Of a stretch of DNA of 64,000 nucleotides, positions 7,784 through 19,234 are shown one piece after another. The notes beneath the pieces were generated by a model. It ran no database searches, was not told the DNA's origin, and saw only the letters and a program-made list of their open reading frames with translations. Every line of letters starts with the position of its first letter. Positions within the stretch are counted from its first letter, which is position 1. Position numbers and translations under genes: made by a program. This stretch comes from Shinella sp. UYSO24 (GTDB lineage: Bacteria; Pseudomonadota; Alphaproteobacteria; Rhizobiales; Rhizobiaceae). Location: assembly GCA_902167985.1 (NCBI GenBank), contig CABHNZ010000012.1, positions 62,001 to 126,000 on the forward strand. The letters run 5' to 3'.

Positions 7784-9035
7784 GAATCGGGAAGCATGTC
7801 ACGGGATGGCAATCGGTCAGGAGACCGATTTCAGCCTCGTGCTCCGGGTCATGCTCGACCTTGGCGGCGATGTCGCGGGTCCATGCAGAGACTGCGGGTA
7901 CGCGGCTGCGATCGACGCGGTAGGCATATTTCTTCGCCACATCGACGATTTCCGAAAGCAGGCCTTCGCCAAGCGTCGTCGGCTTCAGGCCAAGGCCGAG
8001 GAATTTCTCGTTTCTGACGACGAGATCGTTTTCCGGGGCTTCCTTGCGCGGGTTGGGCAGCCAGGCGATGCGCGCGCCGCTCATCTTCGAGATCATCTCG
8101 GCGAGATCACGCACCCGGTGGGTCTCGGTCATCTGGTTGAAGATTTCGACGCGGCTGTTGCGGGCAGGGGGATTGTTGAGCGCGATCTCGATGCAGCGCA
8201 CCGAATCCTGAATATGGATGAAGGCGCGGGTCTGGCCGCCGGTGCCATGGACGGTGAGCGGATAGCCGATCGCCGCCTGGATGAGGAAGCGGTTGAGAAC
8301 CGTGCCGTAATCGCCGTCATAGTCGAAACGGTTGACCAGCTGTTCGTGGCGGCGGGTCTGCTCGGTATGGGTGCCCCAGACGATGCCCTGATGAAGATCG
8401 GTGATCCTGAGGCCGTCATTCTTGGCGTAGAAGGCGAAAAGCTGCTGATCGAGCACTTTTGTCATGTGGTAGATCGAGCCGGGATTGCCGGGATAGAGGA
8501 TCTCCTGGGAAACCGTTCTGCCATCCATCGTTTCGACGCCGACCGGCAGATAGCCCTCGGGGATGGCGGCACCGACCGTCGAATAGCCATAGACGCCCAT
8601 CGTGCCGAGATGGACGAGATGGGCGTCGAGCTCCAGTTCGACCAGCGCATTGAGGAGGTTATGGGTAGCGTTGACGTTGTTGTTGACCGTGTAGTTCTTG
8701 TGGCGGTCGCTCTTCATCGAATAGGGAGCGGCGCGCTGTTCGGCAAAATGCACGATCGCGTCCGGGCGGTGTTTTGCCAGCCAGCCTTTCAGAAGCTCGT
8801 AGTCCCTGGCGAGATCGATCAGGTGGAAATGGATGCGACGGCCGGTCTCGGCATGCCAGATGCGGGTGCGTTCCTGAATACTGTCCATCGGCGTCAGCGA
8901 CTGTACGCCGAGCTCCGTATCGATCCAGCGGCGGGAAAGATTGTCGAGGATATGGACCTCATGGCCCGCCTCCGACAGGTGAAGCGATGTCGGCCATCCG
9001 ACGAAGCCGTCGCCACCCAGAACTGCTATCTTCAT
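7752..9035 (-). CDS. sqdB: UDP-sulfoquinovose synthase SqdB
   Basis: SqdB converts UDP-glucose and sulfite to UDP-sulfoquinovose, the head-group donor for sulfolipid. The 427-residue protein has the Rossmann motif GGDGFVGWPTSLHL, HFAEQRAAPYSM, the active-site region HLGTMGVYGYST, and the Y-x3-K motif in GSIYHMTKVLDQ (about residue 190). HIQDSVRCIEIALNNPP and WLPNPRKEA are typical. It leads an operon sqdB-sqdD-sqdC. The last residues (VILGLVPRI) come from a dispersed palindromic repeat, so the native C-terminus has probably been altered. The adjacent ybgC is divergent. Confidence 0.9.
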   Translation of the reverse strand: MKIAVLGGDGFVGWPTSLHLSEAGHEVHILDNLSRRWIDTELGVQSLTPMDSIQERTRIWHAETGRRIHFHLIDLARDYELLKGWLAKHRPDAIVHFAEQRAAPYSMKSDRHKNYTVNNNVNATHNLLNALVELELDAHLVHLGTMGVYGYSTVGAAIPEGYLPVGVETMDGRTVSQEILYPGNPGSIYHMTKVLDQQLFAFYAKNDGLRITDLHQGIVWGTHTEQTRRHEQLVNRFDYDGDYGTVLNRFLIQAAIGYPLTVHGTGGQTRAFIHIQDSVRCIEIALNNPPARNSRVEIFNQMTETHRVRDLAEMISKMSGARIAWLPNPRKEAPENDLVVRNEKFLGLGLKPTTLGEGLLSEIVDVAKKYAYRVDRSRVPAVSAWTRDIAAKVEHDPEHEAEIGLLTDCHPVTCFPIPVILGLVPRI

Positions 9036-9167
9036 ACGTAATCTCCGCTGGTTTCGGGATGGTTTTCAGGCCGTTTCCTGTTAGGGAATAAATGCGACGA
9101 GACTGCAAAGGTGGATCATCATCCCCACATTATCCAGTCGCGTAACAAATCATTCCAAGGTAAGCGC

Positions 9168-9629
9168 ATGAAAGAAGACAATTTTTTGTTATCGGGCGAA
9201 TTGACGGAAGAAGGTCATCGGCTCGTCCAGCGCGTCTATTACGAAGACACCGATTTTTCCGGCCTCGTCTATCACGCCCGCTACCTGCATTTTCTCGAGC
9301 GCGGCCGTTCCGACTACCTGCGCTGTCTCGGCTGTGAACAATCGGCGCTGCTGTCCGCCGATGAGGAAGGCCTCGTCTTCGTCGTTCACCGGATGGAGAT
9401 CGATTTCAAGCAGCCGGCGCGGATGGACGATATCGTCACCATTTTGACCCATACGGAAAAGGCCGGCGGCGCCAAGATGGTGCTGACGCAGGAGATCCGT
9501 CGCGGCGAAACGCTGCTGATCGCCGCCAAGGTGGTGATTGCCGTGATCAACAGAAACGGCCGCCCGCGGCGTCTGCCGGAGACGATCGCGGAGAAATTTC
9601 TGGGCCATCCGTCTGACGACCTGTCTTAA
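9168..9629 (+). CDS. ybgC: Tol-Pal-associated acyl-CoA thioesterase YbgC
   Basis: The 153-residue hot-dog-fold thioesterase carries the 4-hydroxybenzoyl-CoA thioesterase signature VYYEDTDFSGLVYHARYLHF (catalytic D in EDTDFSG). The ATG at 9168 follows AAGGTAAG; an earlier in-frame ATG at 9111 would add a poorly supported tail. The family acts on acyl-CoA or acyl-ACP at the inner membrane and is found with tolQRAB-pal, as here. A gap of 285 bases to tolQ suggests a separate promoter for the tol genes. Confidence 0.88.
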   Translation: MKEDNFLLSGELTEEGHRLVQRVYYEDTDFSGLVYHARYLHFLERGRSDYLRCLGCEQSALLSADEEGLVFVVHRMEIDFKQPARMDDIVTILTHTEKAGGAKMVLTQEIRRGETLLIAAKVVIAVINRNGRPRRLPETIAEKFLGHPSDDLS

Positions 9630-9914
9630 TCCCACGCGCCGCTCGTTGCAGGTTTTCGCGTCATCCCAAGTAGATAGGCGCGCAAACCTGTAACGAAATC
9701 TTAACCATAATGATGTCTTACTGCGACGTGAGGAATTTGTGCAACGCACGCCTTCCTTTGACCAAATTTGAAAGCGAGAAGCCAGACTGAAAACTCAGGG
9801 TATCTCGGGGTTGAAGACGGCGCGACAGCGGTCACGAACATTCTCGCGAAAGCGCGCTTTTGAACCCGCCCGGTCCTGGAAAGAGCCGGGCGTGGATTCG
9901 GGGATAGTAGGCAG
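9630..9914 (+). promoter_or_regulatory. tolQ upstream region with CtrA half-site
   Basis: No gene is seen in these 285 bases. TTAACCAT, the CtrA half-site octamer, occurs at 9701-9708. A hairpin with GCCCGG/CCGGGC arms lies just before the tolQ start (about 9867-9891). A promoter is expected here, but no -35/-10 pair is convincing. Confidence 0.35.
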
Positions 9915-10637
9915 ATGGAACAGGCAGGTTTGGCGGCGGTAGCGACGAGCGACGTAAGTCTCTGGTCGCTTTTCATGCAGGCTGGCATCATCGTGAAGCT
10001 GGTGATGATCGGTCTGATCGGCGCGTCGATCTGGACGTGGGCGATCGTCATCGACAAATACATCAATTTCGCCCGTGTCAGGCGCCAGTTCGACCAGTTC
10101 GAGCAGGTCTTCTGGTCCGGCCAGTCGCTGGAAGAACTCTACCGCACGCTGTCGGAACGGCAGAATGTCGGCCTTGCCGCCATTTTCGTTGCCGCCATGC
10201 GCGAGTGGAAGAAGAGCTTCGAGCGCGGCGCCCGTTCGCCGATCGGCCTGCAGATGCGTATCGACCGCGCCATGGACGTGACGCTTGCCCGCGAAGCGGA
10301 AAGCTATGAGGCCCGCCTCGGCTCGCTCGCCACGATCGGCTCGGCCGGCCCGTTCATCGGTCTCTTCGGCACCGTCGTCGGTATCATGACCTCGTTCCAG
10401 GCGATTGCCGGTTCGAAGTCCACCAACCTTGCGGTCGTCGCTCCCGGTATCGCCGAGGCACTGCTTGCAACCGCGATCGGCCTTGTCGCCGCTATCCCGG
10501 CGGTTATCGCCTACAACAAGTTCACCGCTGATGCCGGCAAGATGTCGGCGCGCATGGAAGGTTTTGCGGACGAGTTCTCCGCCATCCTGTCGCGCCAGAT
10601 CGACGAGAAGCTGCAGCCGCGTCAGGCGGCCCAGTAA
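9915..10637 (+). CDS. tolQ: Tol-Pal system proton-channel subunit TolQ
   Basis: TolQ with TolR forms the inner-membrane motor that energises TolA for outer-membrane constriction at division. The 240-residue protein has three expected membrane helices: about 17-42 (FMQAGIIVKLVMIGLIGASI), about 138-160 (GSAGPFIGLFGTVVGIMTSF) and about 180-200 (IAEALLATAIGLVAAIPAVI). The MotA/TolQ/ExbB proton-channel family pattern is clear. The gene ends in a 12-bp tandem duplication that includes the stop. TolR starts 45 bases later. Confidence 0.95.
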   Translation: MEQAGLAAVATSDVSLWSLFMQAGIIVKLVMIGLIGASIWTWAIVIDKYINFARVRRQFDQFEQVFWSGQSLEELYRTLSERQNVGLAAIFVAAMREWKKSFERGARSPIGLQMRIDRAMDVTLAREAESYEARLGSLATIGSAGPFIGLFGTVVGIMTSFQAIAGSKSTNLAVVAPGIAEALLATAIGLVAAIPAVIAYNKFTADAGKMSARMEGFADEFSAILSRQIDEKLQPRQAAQ

Positions 10638-10649
10638 GCGGCCCAGTAA
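10626..10649 (+). repeat. Exact 12-bp tandem duplication over the tolQ stop codon
   Basis: GCGGCCCAGTAA occurs twice in direct succession, at 10626-10637 and 10638-10649. The first copy ends tolQ (AAQ, stop). The second copies the last three sense codons and the stop in the same frame, giving a back-up terminator codon. Confidence 0.9.
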
Positions 10650-10682
10650 CAGCGTCCTCATAGCGGGCCAAGGAGTTCAGTC

Positions 10683-11144
10683 ATGGGCATGTCAGCCGGA
10701 GGATCGCAGGCATCGGGCGGTGGTCGCGGTGGTCGTCGCCGCGGTGGCCGTCGCAAGGGCGCGATCAGCGAAATCAACGTCACGCCGCTCGTCGACGTCA
10801 TGCTCGTGCTTTTGATCATCTTCATGGTCGCCGCGCCGATGCTGACCGTCGGCGTGCCGATCGACCTGCCCGAGACGCAGGCCAAGGCGATGAACTCGGA
10901 TACCCAGCCGATCACCGTCTCGGTCAATAACGAAGGCATCATCTACCTGCAGGAAACGCCGATCAATATCGACGATATCGTGCCGAAGCTGCAGGCGATT
11001 GCCACGACCGGCTACAACGAACGCATCTATGTGCGCGGCGATGCCGTTGCCACCTATGGCGTCGTCATGAAGGTCATGGCGCGTATTTCTGCTGCGGGTT
11101 ACAAGAACATCGGTCTTGTGACGCAGCAGGAACAGGAGAAGTGA
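10683..11144 (+). CDS. tolR: Tol-Pal system protein TolR
   Basis: TolR is the ExbD-family partner of TolQ. The 153-residue protein has a basic, glycine-rich cytoplasmic N-terminus (residues 1-35), one membrane helix with the conserved aspartate (INVTPLVDVMLVLLIIFMVA, about 36-55), and a periplasmic domain. The start follows AAGGAG. It lies between tolQ and tolA in the canonical order and is intact. Confidence 0.95.
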   Translation: MGMSAGGSQASGGGRGGRRRGGRRKGAISEINVTPLVDVMLVLLIIFMVAAPMLTVGVPIDLPETQAKAMNSDTQPITVSVNNEGIIYLQETPINIDDIVPKLQAIATTGYNERIYVRGDAVATYGVVMKVMARISAAGYKNIGLVTQQEQEK

Positions 11145-11154
11145 TCGCTGCGCC

Positions 11155-12365
11155 ATGAGAGCTAGTCTCGGCACATCGCTGGCCATACACGTCGTGGTGC
11201 TCGTCTTGGCGATGGTCTCGCTGAGCGCGCCCAAGCCGCTCGACGTCGCGCAGGAAGAAGTTCTCCCGGTCGATCTCGTGCCGGTGGAAGAACTGACGCA
11301 GATGCAGCAGGGCGACAAGAAGGCGCAACCGGCGCCGAAGCCCTCCACCAAACCCACCAAGAATACCAAGATCGTCGATAAAGCCGAGAATGCCGGCGAT
11401 AACGACGTCGACCTGAAGACACCGCCGACGCCGGTCAAGAGACCGACGCCGGTGGAAACGGCTGCCGCGCCGAAGCCGACGGACCGCCCGACGCCGACCC
11501 CCACCGAAGAACAGAACCAGGTGAAGGAAGTCGCCAAGGAGGAGACGGCTCCGAAGCCGCAGGAGCAGGCTGCCCTGCCGACGCCGAAGCCGCCGGAACC
11601 GACGCCGCCAAAGCCCGAACCCACGCCGCCCAAGCCCGAGCCGACCCCGCCGAAGCCGGAGGCTGCAAAGCCCGCGCCGTCGCAGAACCAGGCCGAGAAC
11701 AAGTCGGATACCGGCGAGATCCCGGATACGCCGCCGATCCCGGCGCAGCGTCCGACCCCGCCCAAGCCGGAAACGCCGAAGGAAGAGGCCAAGCCCGTCG
11801 AGAAACCGGCGGAGAAGAAGCCCGATCCGCCGAAGCCGACCGAGACCGCCAAGCACAGGACAAGTCGAGCGAAAAGCCGTCCGACAAGAAGGTCGCCGAC
11901 AAGAAGCAGGAGGTCGCCAAGTCCTCGTCTTCGAAGCAGAGCGATTTCAATGCCGACCAGATCGCCACGCTCCTCAACAAGGAGCAGGCGGCAGGCGGCG
12001 GTGCCAAGCGTTCGACATCGCCTGCCGCGACCGGCAGCACCAAGCCGGCCAATGCGGCCAAGCTCAGCCAGAGCGAGCTTGATGCGCTGCGCGGCCAGAT
12101 CGAGAACAACTGGTCTGTCATCGCCGGTATCGACGGAGCCGAAGGCGTCATCATCAAGGTGACGATGAAGCTCGATCAGTCCGGTGCCATCATCGGCCGT
12201 CCCGAAGTCACCGCCAGCGGCGGCTCGGATGCGGCACGGCGTACGCTCGAAGGCAGCGCTTTGCGTGCCGTCATGCGCTCGTCGCCATTTAAAAACCTTC
12301 CTGCCGACAAATACGACGCCTGGAGCGAAGTCGTCGTCAACTTCGACCCGAGCGAACTGCTTTGA
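11155..12365 (+). CDS. tolA: Tol-Pal system protein TolA (frame broken once)
   Basis: TolA spans the periplasm and links the TolQR motor to Pal and TolB. It has a short N-terminal signal anchor ([20 protein letters not shown]), a long proline/lysine/glutamate-rich domain with PTPPKPE repeats (about residues 145-165), and a C-terminal TonB-like domain ([19 protein letters not shown] onward). A single missing base near 11852-11855 shifts the frame. Adding it gives about 403 residues and continues into [15 protein letters not shown]. The stop lies 11 bases before the tolB start. Confidence 0.92.
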
Positions 12366-12376
12366 AAGGCCTACAC

Positions 12377-13679
12377 ATGATCAGACGTACATTCCTCGGT
12401 CTCATGGCTTCCGCCGGTACCGCCGCCGCGCTTTCGACGCAGGCCGATGCGGCAGTCGAGATCAACATCAACAAGGGCAATGTCCAGCCGCTGCCGATCG
12501 CGATCACGGACTTCCTGTCCAACGATACGATGGGCGCGCAGATTTCCCAGGTGATCGCCGCCGACCTGCAGCGCTCCGGCCTCTTCGCGCCGATCAACAA
12601 GCAGGCCTTCATCGAGAAGATCTCGGACCCGAACGCGCAGCCGCGTTTCGACGACTGGAAGGCGATCAACGCGCAGGCGCTGCTCGTCGGCCGCGTCAGC
12701 CGCGAGGGCGACGGGCGTCTTCGCGCCGAATTCCGTCTTTGGGACACCTATGCCGGCGCGCAGATGACCGGCCAGCAGTTCTTCACCCAACCGGAGAACT
12801 GGCGCCGTCTCGCCCATATCATCGCCGACGCCATCTATGAGCGCGTCACCGGCGAGAAGGGCTATTTCGATACCCGCGTCGTCTTCGTGTCCGAAAGCGG
12901 CTCGAAGACGCAGCGCGTGCGCCAGCTGGCGATCATGGACCAGGACGGTTTCACGTCCGCATGCTCACCAACGGCAAGGATCTCGTGCTGACCCCGCGCT
13001 TCTCGCCGAACCGGCAGGAAGTCACCTACATGTCGTTCGAAGGCGGCCAGCCGCGCGTCTATCTCCTGCAACTGGAGACGGGACAGCGCGAAGTGGTCGG
13101 CAATTTCCCCGGCATGACCTTTGCGCCGCGCTTCTCGCCGGATGGCCAGCGGGTGATCATGAGCCTGCAGCAGGACAGCAACGCCAATATCTATACGATG
13201 GACCTGCGCTCGCGTACGACGACGCGGATCACCTCGACGGCTGCGATCGACACGTCGCCCTCCTATTCGCCTGATGGACGGCGGATCTGCTTCGAAAGCG
13301 ACCGCGGTGGCCGCCAGCAGATCTATGTCATGGGTGCGGATGGCTCGGCGCAGCAGCGCATTTCCTTCGGCGATGGCTCCTATTCGACGCCGGTCTGGTC
13401 GCCGCGCGGCGATCTCATCGCGTTTACCAAACAGTCCGCCGGCAAGTTCGCCATCGGCGTGATGAAGCCCGATGGTTCGGGCGAGCGCATCCTGACCGCG
13501 GGCTTCCATAACGAAGGCCCGACCTGGGCGCGAACGGCCGCGTCATCATGTTCTTCCGTCAGGACGCGGGTGCCGCCGGACCGCAGCTCTATTCGATCGA
13601 CCTCACCGGTTATAACGAGCAGCTCATCAAGACCCCGGCCTTCGGTTCCGACCCGGCCTGGTCGCCGCTTCTCGAGTAA
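12377..13679 (+). CDS. tolB: Tol-Pal system periplasmic beta-propeller TolB (frame broken twice)
   Basis: TolB is a periplasmic protein that competes for Pal. Repaired length is about 434 residues. The N-terminus carries a cleavable signal with paired arginines ([14 protein letters not shown], then STQADAA). A D1 domain follows (about 30-160), then WD-like repeats with recurring [24 protein letters not shown] and WSPRGDL motifs. Breaks lie near 12952-12954 (repair gives DGFNVRMLTNG) and near 13530-13532 (repair gives PTWAPNGRVIMF). The ATG at 12377 gives the proper signal peptide. Confidence 0.93.
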
Positions 13680-13768
13680 GGCGATGATGTGATGGGAGAG
13701 GCGGGAAACTGCCTCTTTGCCGCCCCATTCTCCTGAGAAAGGGCGGAAATTCGCCAGCGGAAGGTTTT

Positions 13769-13798
13769 GTTAACCATAAGAGTTTGATCATGGTTAAC
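13769..13798. promoter_or_regulatory. Paired inverted CtrA half-sites before pal
   Basis: GTTAACCAT (13769-13777) and its exact reverse complement ATGGTTAAC (13790-13798) are separated by 12 bases in the gap between tolB and pal. TTAACCAT is the CtrA half-site octamer. The hairpin could instead be an RNA structure, but it lacks a U tract. Confidence 0.45.
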
Positions 13799-13872
13799 CG
13801 AAACGGGTTACAGTCTGGCAACTCTGAAATGCACTTTTCGAATGCACTGCACTGATCAAGGAGAGACCGGCC

Positions 13873-14409
13873 ATGAGCCGCATTGATACCCAGGCGATGA
13901 GCCGTATGCAGACCCTCGCTCGCAACCCCGCCGTCATCGCTCTGACGCTGGCGCTCGCACTTGCAGGCTGCGCAAGCAAGAAGAACCTTCCGAACAATGC
14001 CGGTGAGCTCGGCCTCAACGGCGGCGCAGGCTCGGCCACCCCCGGCTCGCAGCAGGACTTCACGGTCAATGTCGGCGACCGTATCTTCTTCGACACCGAC
14101 TCGACCTCGATCCGTGCAGACGCCCAGCAGACGCTCGACCGTCAGGCCCAGTGGCTGCAGCGCTACCCGAACTACGCGATCACCGTCGAAGGCCATGCCG
14201 ACGAACGCGGTACGCGCGAATATAACCTCGCACTCGGCGCACGCCGTGCGGCTGCCACGAAGCAGTATCTCGCTTCGCGCGGCATCCCGGCCAACCGTAT
14301 CAAGACGATCTCTTACGGCAAGGAACGTCCGGTCGCGACCTGCGACGACATTTCCTGCTGGAATCAGAACCGTCGCGCCGTCACCGTTCTCGGCGGCGCC
14401 GGCATGTAA
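13873..14409 (+). CDS. pal: Peptidoglycan-associated lipoprotein Pal
   Basis: Pal anchors the outer membrane to peptidoglycan. The 178-residue lipoprotein has a signal segment ending in the lipobox LAGC (C33 from the first ATG), a short linker, and an OmpA-like peptidoglycan-binding domain (FFDTDSTSIRADAQQTLDRQ, then HADERGTREYNLALGARRA). ATG codons at residues 9 and 12 could also be used. It is separated from tolB by about 190 bases with its own putative regulatory palindrome, and is followed by a strong terminator. Confidence 0.95.
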   Translation: MSRIDTQAMSRMQTLARNPAVIALTLALALAGCASKKNLPNNAGELGLNGGAGSATPGSQQDFTVNVGDRIFFDTDSTSIRADAQQTLDRQAQWLQRYPNYAITVEGHADERGTREYNLALGARRAAATKQYLASRGIPANRIKTISYGKERPVATCDDISCWNQNRRAVTVLGGAGM

Positions 14410-14451
14410 TTTTCGGGGTTTTCCCGAAAGGCGACATGACAATTTGTTAAG

Positions 14452-14485
14452 AAAAGGCGACCGCAAGGTCGCCTTTTTGCTTTTT
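14452..14485 (+). terminator. Rho-independent terminator after pal
   Basis: The 11-bp stem AAAAGGCGACC/GGTCGCCTTTT closes a GCAA tetraloop and is followed by a T-rich tail. It would end the tol-pal transcript before cpoB. Confidence 0.85.
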
Positions 14486-14636
14486 CCATAGTTTGGCCCT
14501 GATTTCATAGATTTTTGAACGGTGAATTGGTTGCTTTTTCAGCCGTAGTTGGAAAAATCGCGCTCGCGCCAATAGGGTCGCAACAGGGGCGGATGATTTG
14601 AAAGATCATCCGGTCCTCAACAGCAGGACGGACCAA

Positions 14637-15697
14637 ATGAAGAAACTTGTCTTGGCAGCGATGCTGGGGCTACTGGTGACGACTGGCCCGGCGGGGGCCT
14701 TTTCGCTGCCGAAACTGTTCGGTGGCGGGGGCACGCAGTCTTCGCGGCAGGAGGCACCCGTCATCCTCGCGCAACAGAGCAACGACCTCGTACAGATCCA
14801 GCAATTGCAGGACCAGCTCCGGCAGCTGACCGGCCGCGTCGAGGACATGAGCTATCAGATCCTGCAGATGCAGGAGCAGATGCGCAAGACGCAGCAGGAT
14901 AACGAGTTCCGTTTCCAGGATCTGGAAAAGGGCGGTGGAGCTGCACCTTCGACGGCACCGGCCCAGGTTCCGCGCAACAAGAAGAGCGAACTGGATGACA
15001 CGGCCGGGAGACCGGCCGTGGCTTCCACCGACCGGCCTGCCGGATCGGACGATGTATCGCGCACCATCGAACAATCGTCCACGGCCGATCTTGGCCGTGG
15101 GGGAAATGCGGGCGGCTCGATGGGCGGCAGCGATATGCCGCCTGCCGGTGCCGATCAGGCCAGCCGTACGGCGCCGCCGCCGGCGACGCTCGGCTCAATG
15201 GAAGTGGACCAGAACGGCAATCCGATCGGCGCCACCCGTAACGACAATCTCCGCAACGGTTCCGGCCCGCTCCCCGGCATAGATGCCGGTCAGCAGACCG
15301 CTTCGCTCGGTTCCAGCGAGGGTGATGCCTACAAGATCGCCTATGACCATGTGCTTTCCGGCGACTACCGCGACGCCGAGCGCGATTTCACCAGCTATAT
15401 CGCCGCCTATCCGAAGAGCCCGCGCGCTGCGGATGCGAATTTCTGGCTCGGCGAGGCACAGTATTCCCAGGGCAAGTATAACGAGGCGGCGAAGACCTTC
15501 CTCAATGCCCATCAGACCTATGGCAAGACCTCTCCCAAGGCTCCGGAAATGCTCTTGAAGCTCGGCATGTCGCTTGCTGCGCTCGACAATACGGATACGG
15601 CCTGCGTGACGCTTCGTGAAGTTCCAAAACGCTATCCGACCGCGGCACGCGCCGTGCTTTCAAAAGTCGCCAGCGAGCAGAAGCGCCTCGCTGCTGA
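14637..15697 (+). CDS. cpoB: Cell-division coordinator CpoB/YbgF (frame broken at the last codons)
   Basis: CpoB is a periplasmic TPR protein that links peptidoglycan synthesis to Tol-driven constriction. The 353-residue repaired product has a signal peptide (MKKLVLAAMLGLLVTTGPAG), a coiled coil (about residues 40-85, LQDQLRQLTGRVEDMSYQIL), a low-complexity linker, and C-terminal TPR repeats (AYKIAYDHVLSGDYRDAERD onward). A missing base near 15692 removes the natural end; adding T gives KRLAC and a TGA at 15695-15697. Unrepaired, the frame runs 142 bases into tilS. The start is 152 bases after the pal terminator. Confidence 0.88.
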
Positions 15698-15717
15698 TTG
15701 CGCCGGGCGCACCCGAT

Positions 15718-17133
15718 ATGTCCGGGACATTTTCCCTTTCCTCCCGATCACCGCTTTCTGCCGACGAGGCTATACGCCGGTTCATGACCTTGCTGGTCAG
15801 GCCGGCGCGTCTCGTTCTGGCGGTCTCCGGCGGCAGTGATTCGGTGGGGCTGCTGATGACCTTTGCCGATCATGTGAAGGCCTTGCCCGATAGAGATGTC
15901 GATCTCGTCGTGGCGACGATCGATCATGCCCTGCGTCCCGCTTCGGCGCAGGAGGCGCTTGATGTCGGCCTCCTCTGCGCCGAACTCGGCATCCCGCATG
16001 TCATCCGCCGCTGGGAAGGCGACAAGCCGAAAAGCGGCATTTCGGCCGCCGCACGCGAGGCCCGCTACCGGCTGCTGATGGAGATTGCCGATACGGTGGG
16101 CGCCGATGCGATCGTGACCGGTCACACAGCGGACGATCAGGCCGAGACGATCGCCATGCGGGCGAGCCGCAATGCGAGCCCAGACAATCGCGGGCTCTCG
16201 GGCATGGCGGAGGCCGTGCTTGTCGATGGCCGGCGGTGGCTGTTGCGGCCGTTTCTTTCAACGCCGCGGGCGGATATCCGCCGGATGCTCACGGAGAAGG
16301 GCAGGGGCTGGATCGACGACCCGAGCAATGAGGACCGCCATTATGAACGGGTGCGGATGCGCCAGGCGCTGGCATTGCCGGCCGGGCTCGCAGCCGACGG
16401 GATGGCGGGGGCAGAGACTGATTGCGACCGGGGCGAGGGGGGCAACCGGGACAATGGTGCCGGCGAGACCGGTGCGGTCGATGCGATGGCGCGGCGGGCC
16501 AGCCTTTCCGATAAGGCGGCGGAGCTTGCCGAGCGTCACCTGACGATCCTTCACGGGGTTCTGGCGCGCTTCGATATCGCCGGGCTCAATGCCGAACCGG
16601 ATGTGCGGCGGCATCTTTTTTCGGTGCTTGCAGCGGTTCTCGGCGGGCAGCCGCATCTGATGGCGGCGCGCACTGTCACGCGGGTTTCCGCCTTTGTCGA
16701 TGGTGGCCTTGCGGGGCGGATCACGGCCGGGCGGGTGATCTTCGACCGGCGGCGCGATGCGCTTTACCTGCAAAGGGAAAGTCGCGACCTGCCGATGATC
16801 TCACTGGAGGCCGGCGAAGCGGCGCTCTGGGACGGGCGCTATCGCATACACAACCTTTCGTCGGCATCCGTCACGGTCGGTCCAGGTGTGGCCGAGAGGG
16901 CGGTTGCAATGGCGGAATTTCCCGATGTGCCGCCGGCCATCGCGATGCGGGCCGTGGCCGTCATGCCTTCGATCGAGGGGAAAAACGAACACATCCGCGT
17001 GAGGCCCGTGCTTCAGCCGTTCGACCGGTTTTTGCCGCTGTTCGACCTCAAGCTTGCGGGCACACTGGCGGAATTGATCGGATGCGACGTTTTCGTGGCC
17101 CCGCCAATTAAGCTTTCCGCACGGAAAAGCTAA
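15718..17133 (+). CDS. tilS: tRNA(Ile)-lysidine synthase TilS
   Basis: TilS converts the wobble cytidine of tRNA-Ile(CAU) to lysidine, changing AUG to AUA decoding. The PP-loop ATP motif SGGSDS is at residues 37-42, with the second signature ATIDHALR and GHTADDQAET following. The length of 471 residues is normal. The start lies 20 bases after the repaired cpoB stop. The C-terminal part contains a glycine/aspartate-rich insertion (about residues 238-255) that looks poorly conserved. The gene is intact and lies just upstream of ftsH, as in many bacteria. Confidence 0.92.
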   Translation: MSGTFSLSSRSPLSADEAIRRFMTLLVRPARLVLAVSGGSDSVGLLMTFADHVKALPDRDVDLVVATIDHALRPASAQEALDVGLLCAELGIPHVIRRWEGDKPKSGISAAAREARYRLLMEIADTVGADAIVTGHTADDQAETIAMRASRNASPDNRGLSGMAEAVLVDGRRWLLRPFLSTPRADIRRMLTEKGRGWIDDPSNEDRHYERVRMRQALALPAGLAADGMAGAETDCDRGEGGNRDNGAGETGAVDAMARRASLSDKAAELAERHLTILHGVLARFDIAGLNAEPDVRRHLFSVLAAVLGGQPHLMAARTVTRVSAFVDGGLAGRITAGRVIFDRRRDALYLQRESRDLPMISLEAGEAALWDGRYRIHNLSSASVTVGPGVAERAVAMAEFPDVPPAIAMRAVAVMPSIEGKNEHIRVRPVLQPFDRFLPLFDLKLAGTLAELIGCDVFVAPPIKLSARKS

Positions 17134-17235
17134 ACCATCGCTCGGGTTTGCCTTGGCAAGGCCTTTTCGCAACCCTATGTTAGCGGCAGCAAGGCGGTCA
17201 CCCAAAAGGACGGCCGTCACAGTCCGGGGAGTTCG

Positions 17236-19172
<1,937 letters not shown>

Positions 19173-19202
19173 CGGCAGGCGCGATCATTTCGATGAGACA
19201 GA

Positions 19203-19234
19203 GGGCTGCCGCAGACCATGCGGCGGCCCTTTTT
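19203..19234 (+). terminator. Terminator after ftsH
   Basis: The hairpin GGGCTGCCGCA/TGCGGCGGCCC (one G-U pair) with a five-base loop is followed by TTTTT. It separates ftsH from glmM, which has its own 5' region. Confidence 0.8.

Noticed and set aside
7806-9041. 411-codon plus-strand frame opposite sqdB
   Set aside because: Antisense shadow of a well-conserved SqdB; no recognisable domain or ribosome site.
10692-11852. Long minus-strand frame (386 codons) rich in glycine, serine and phenylalanine opposite tolR/tolA
   Set aside because: It mirrors the proline/lysine repeats of tolA and the strong codon bias of GC-rich genes; tolR and tolA are unquestionable on the plus strand.
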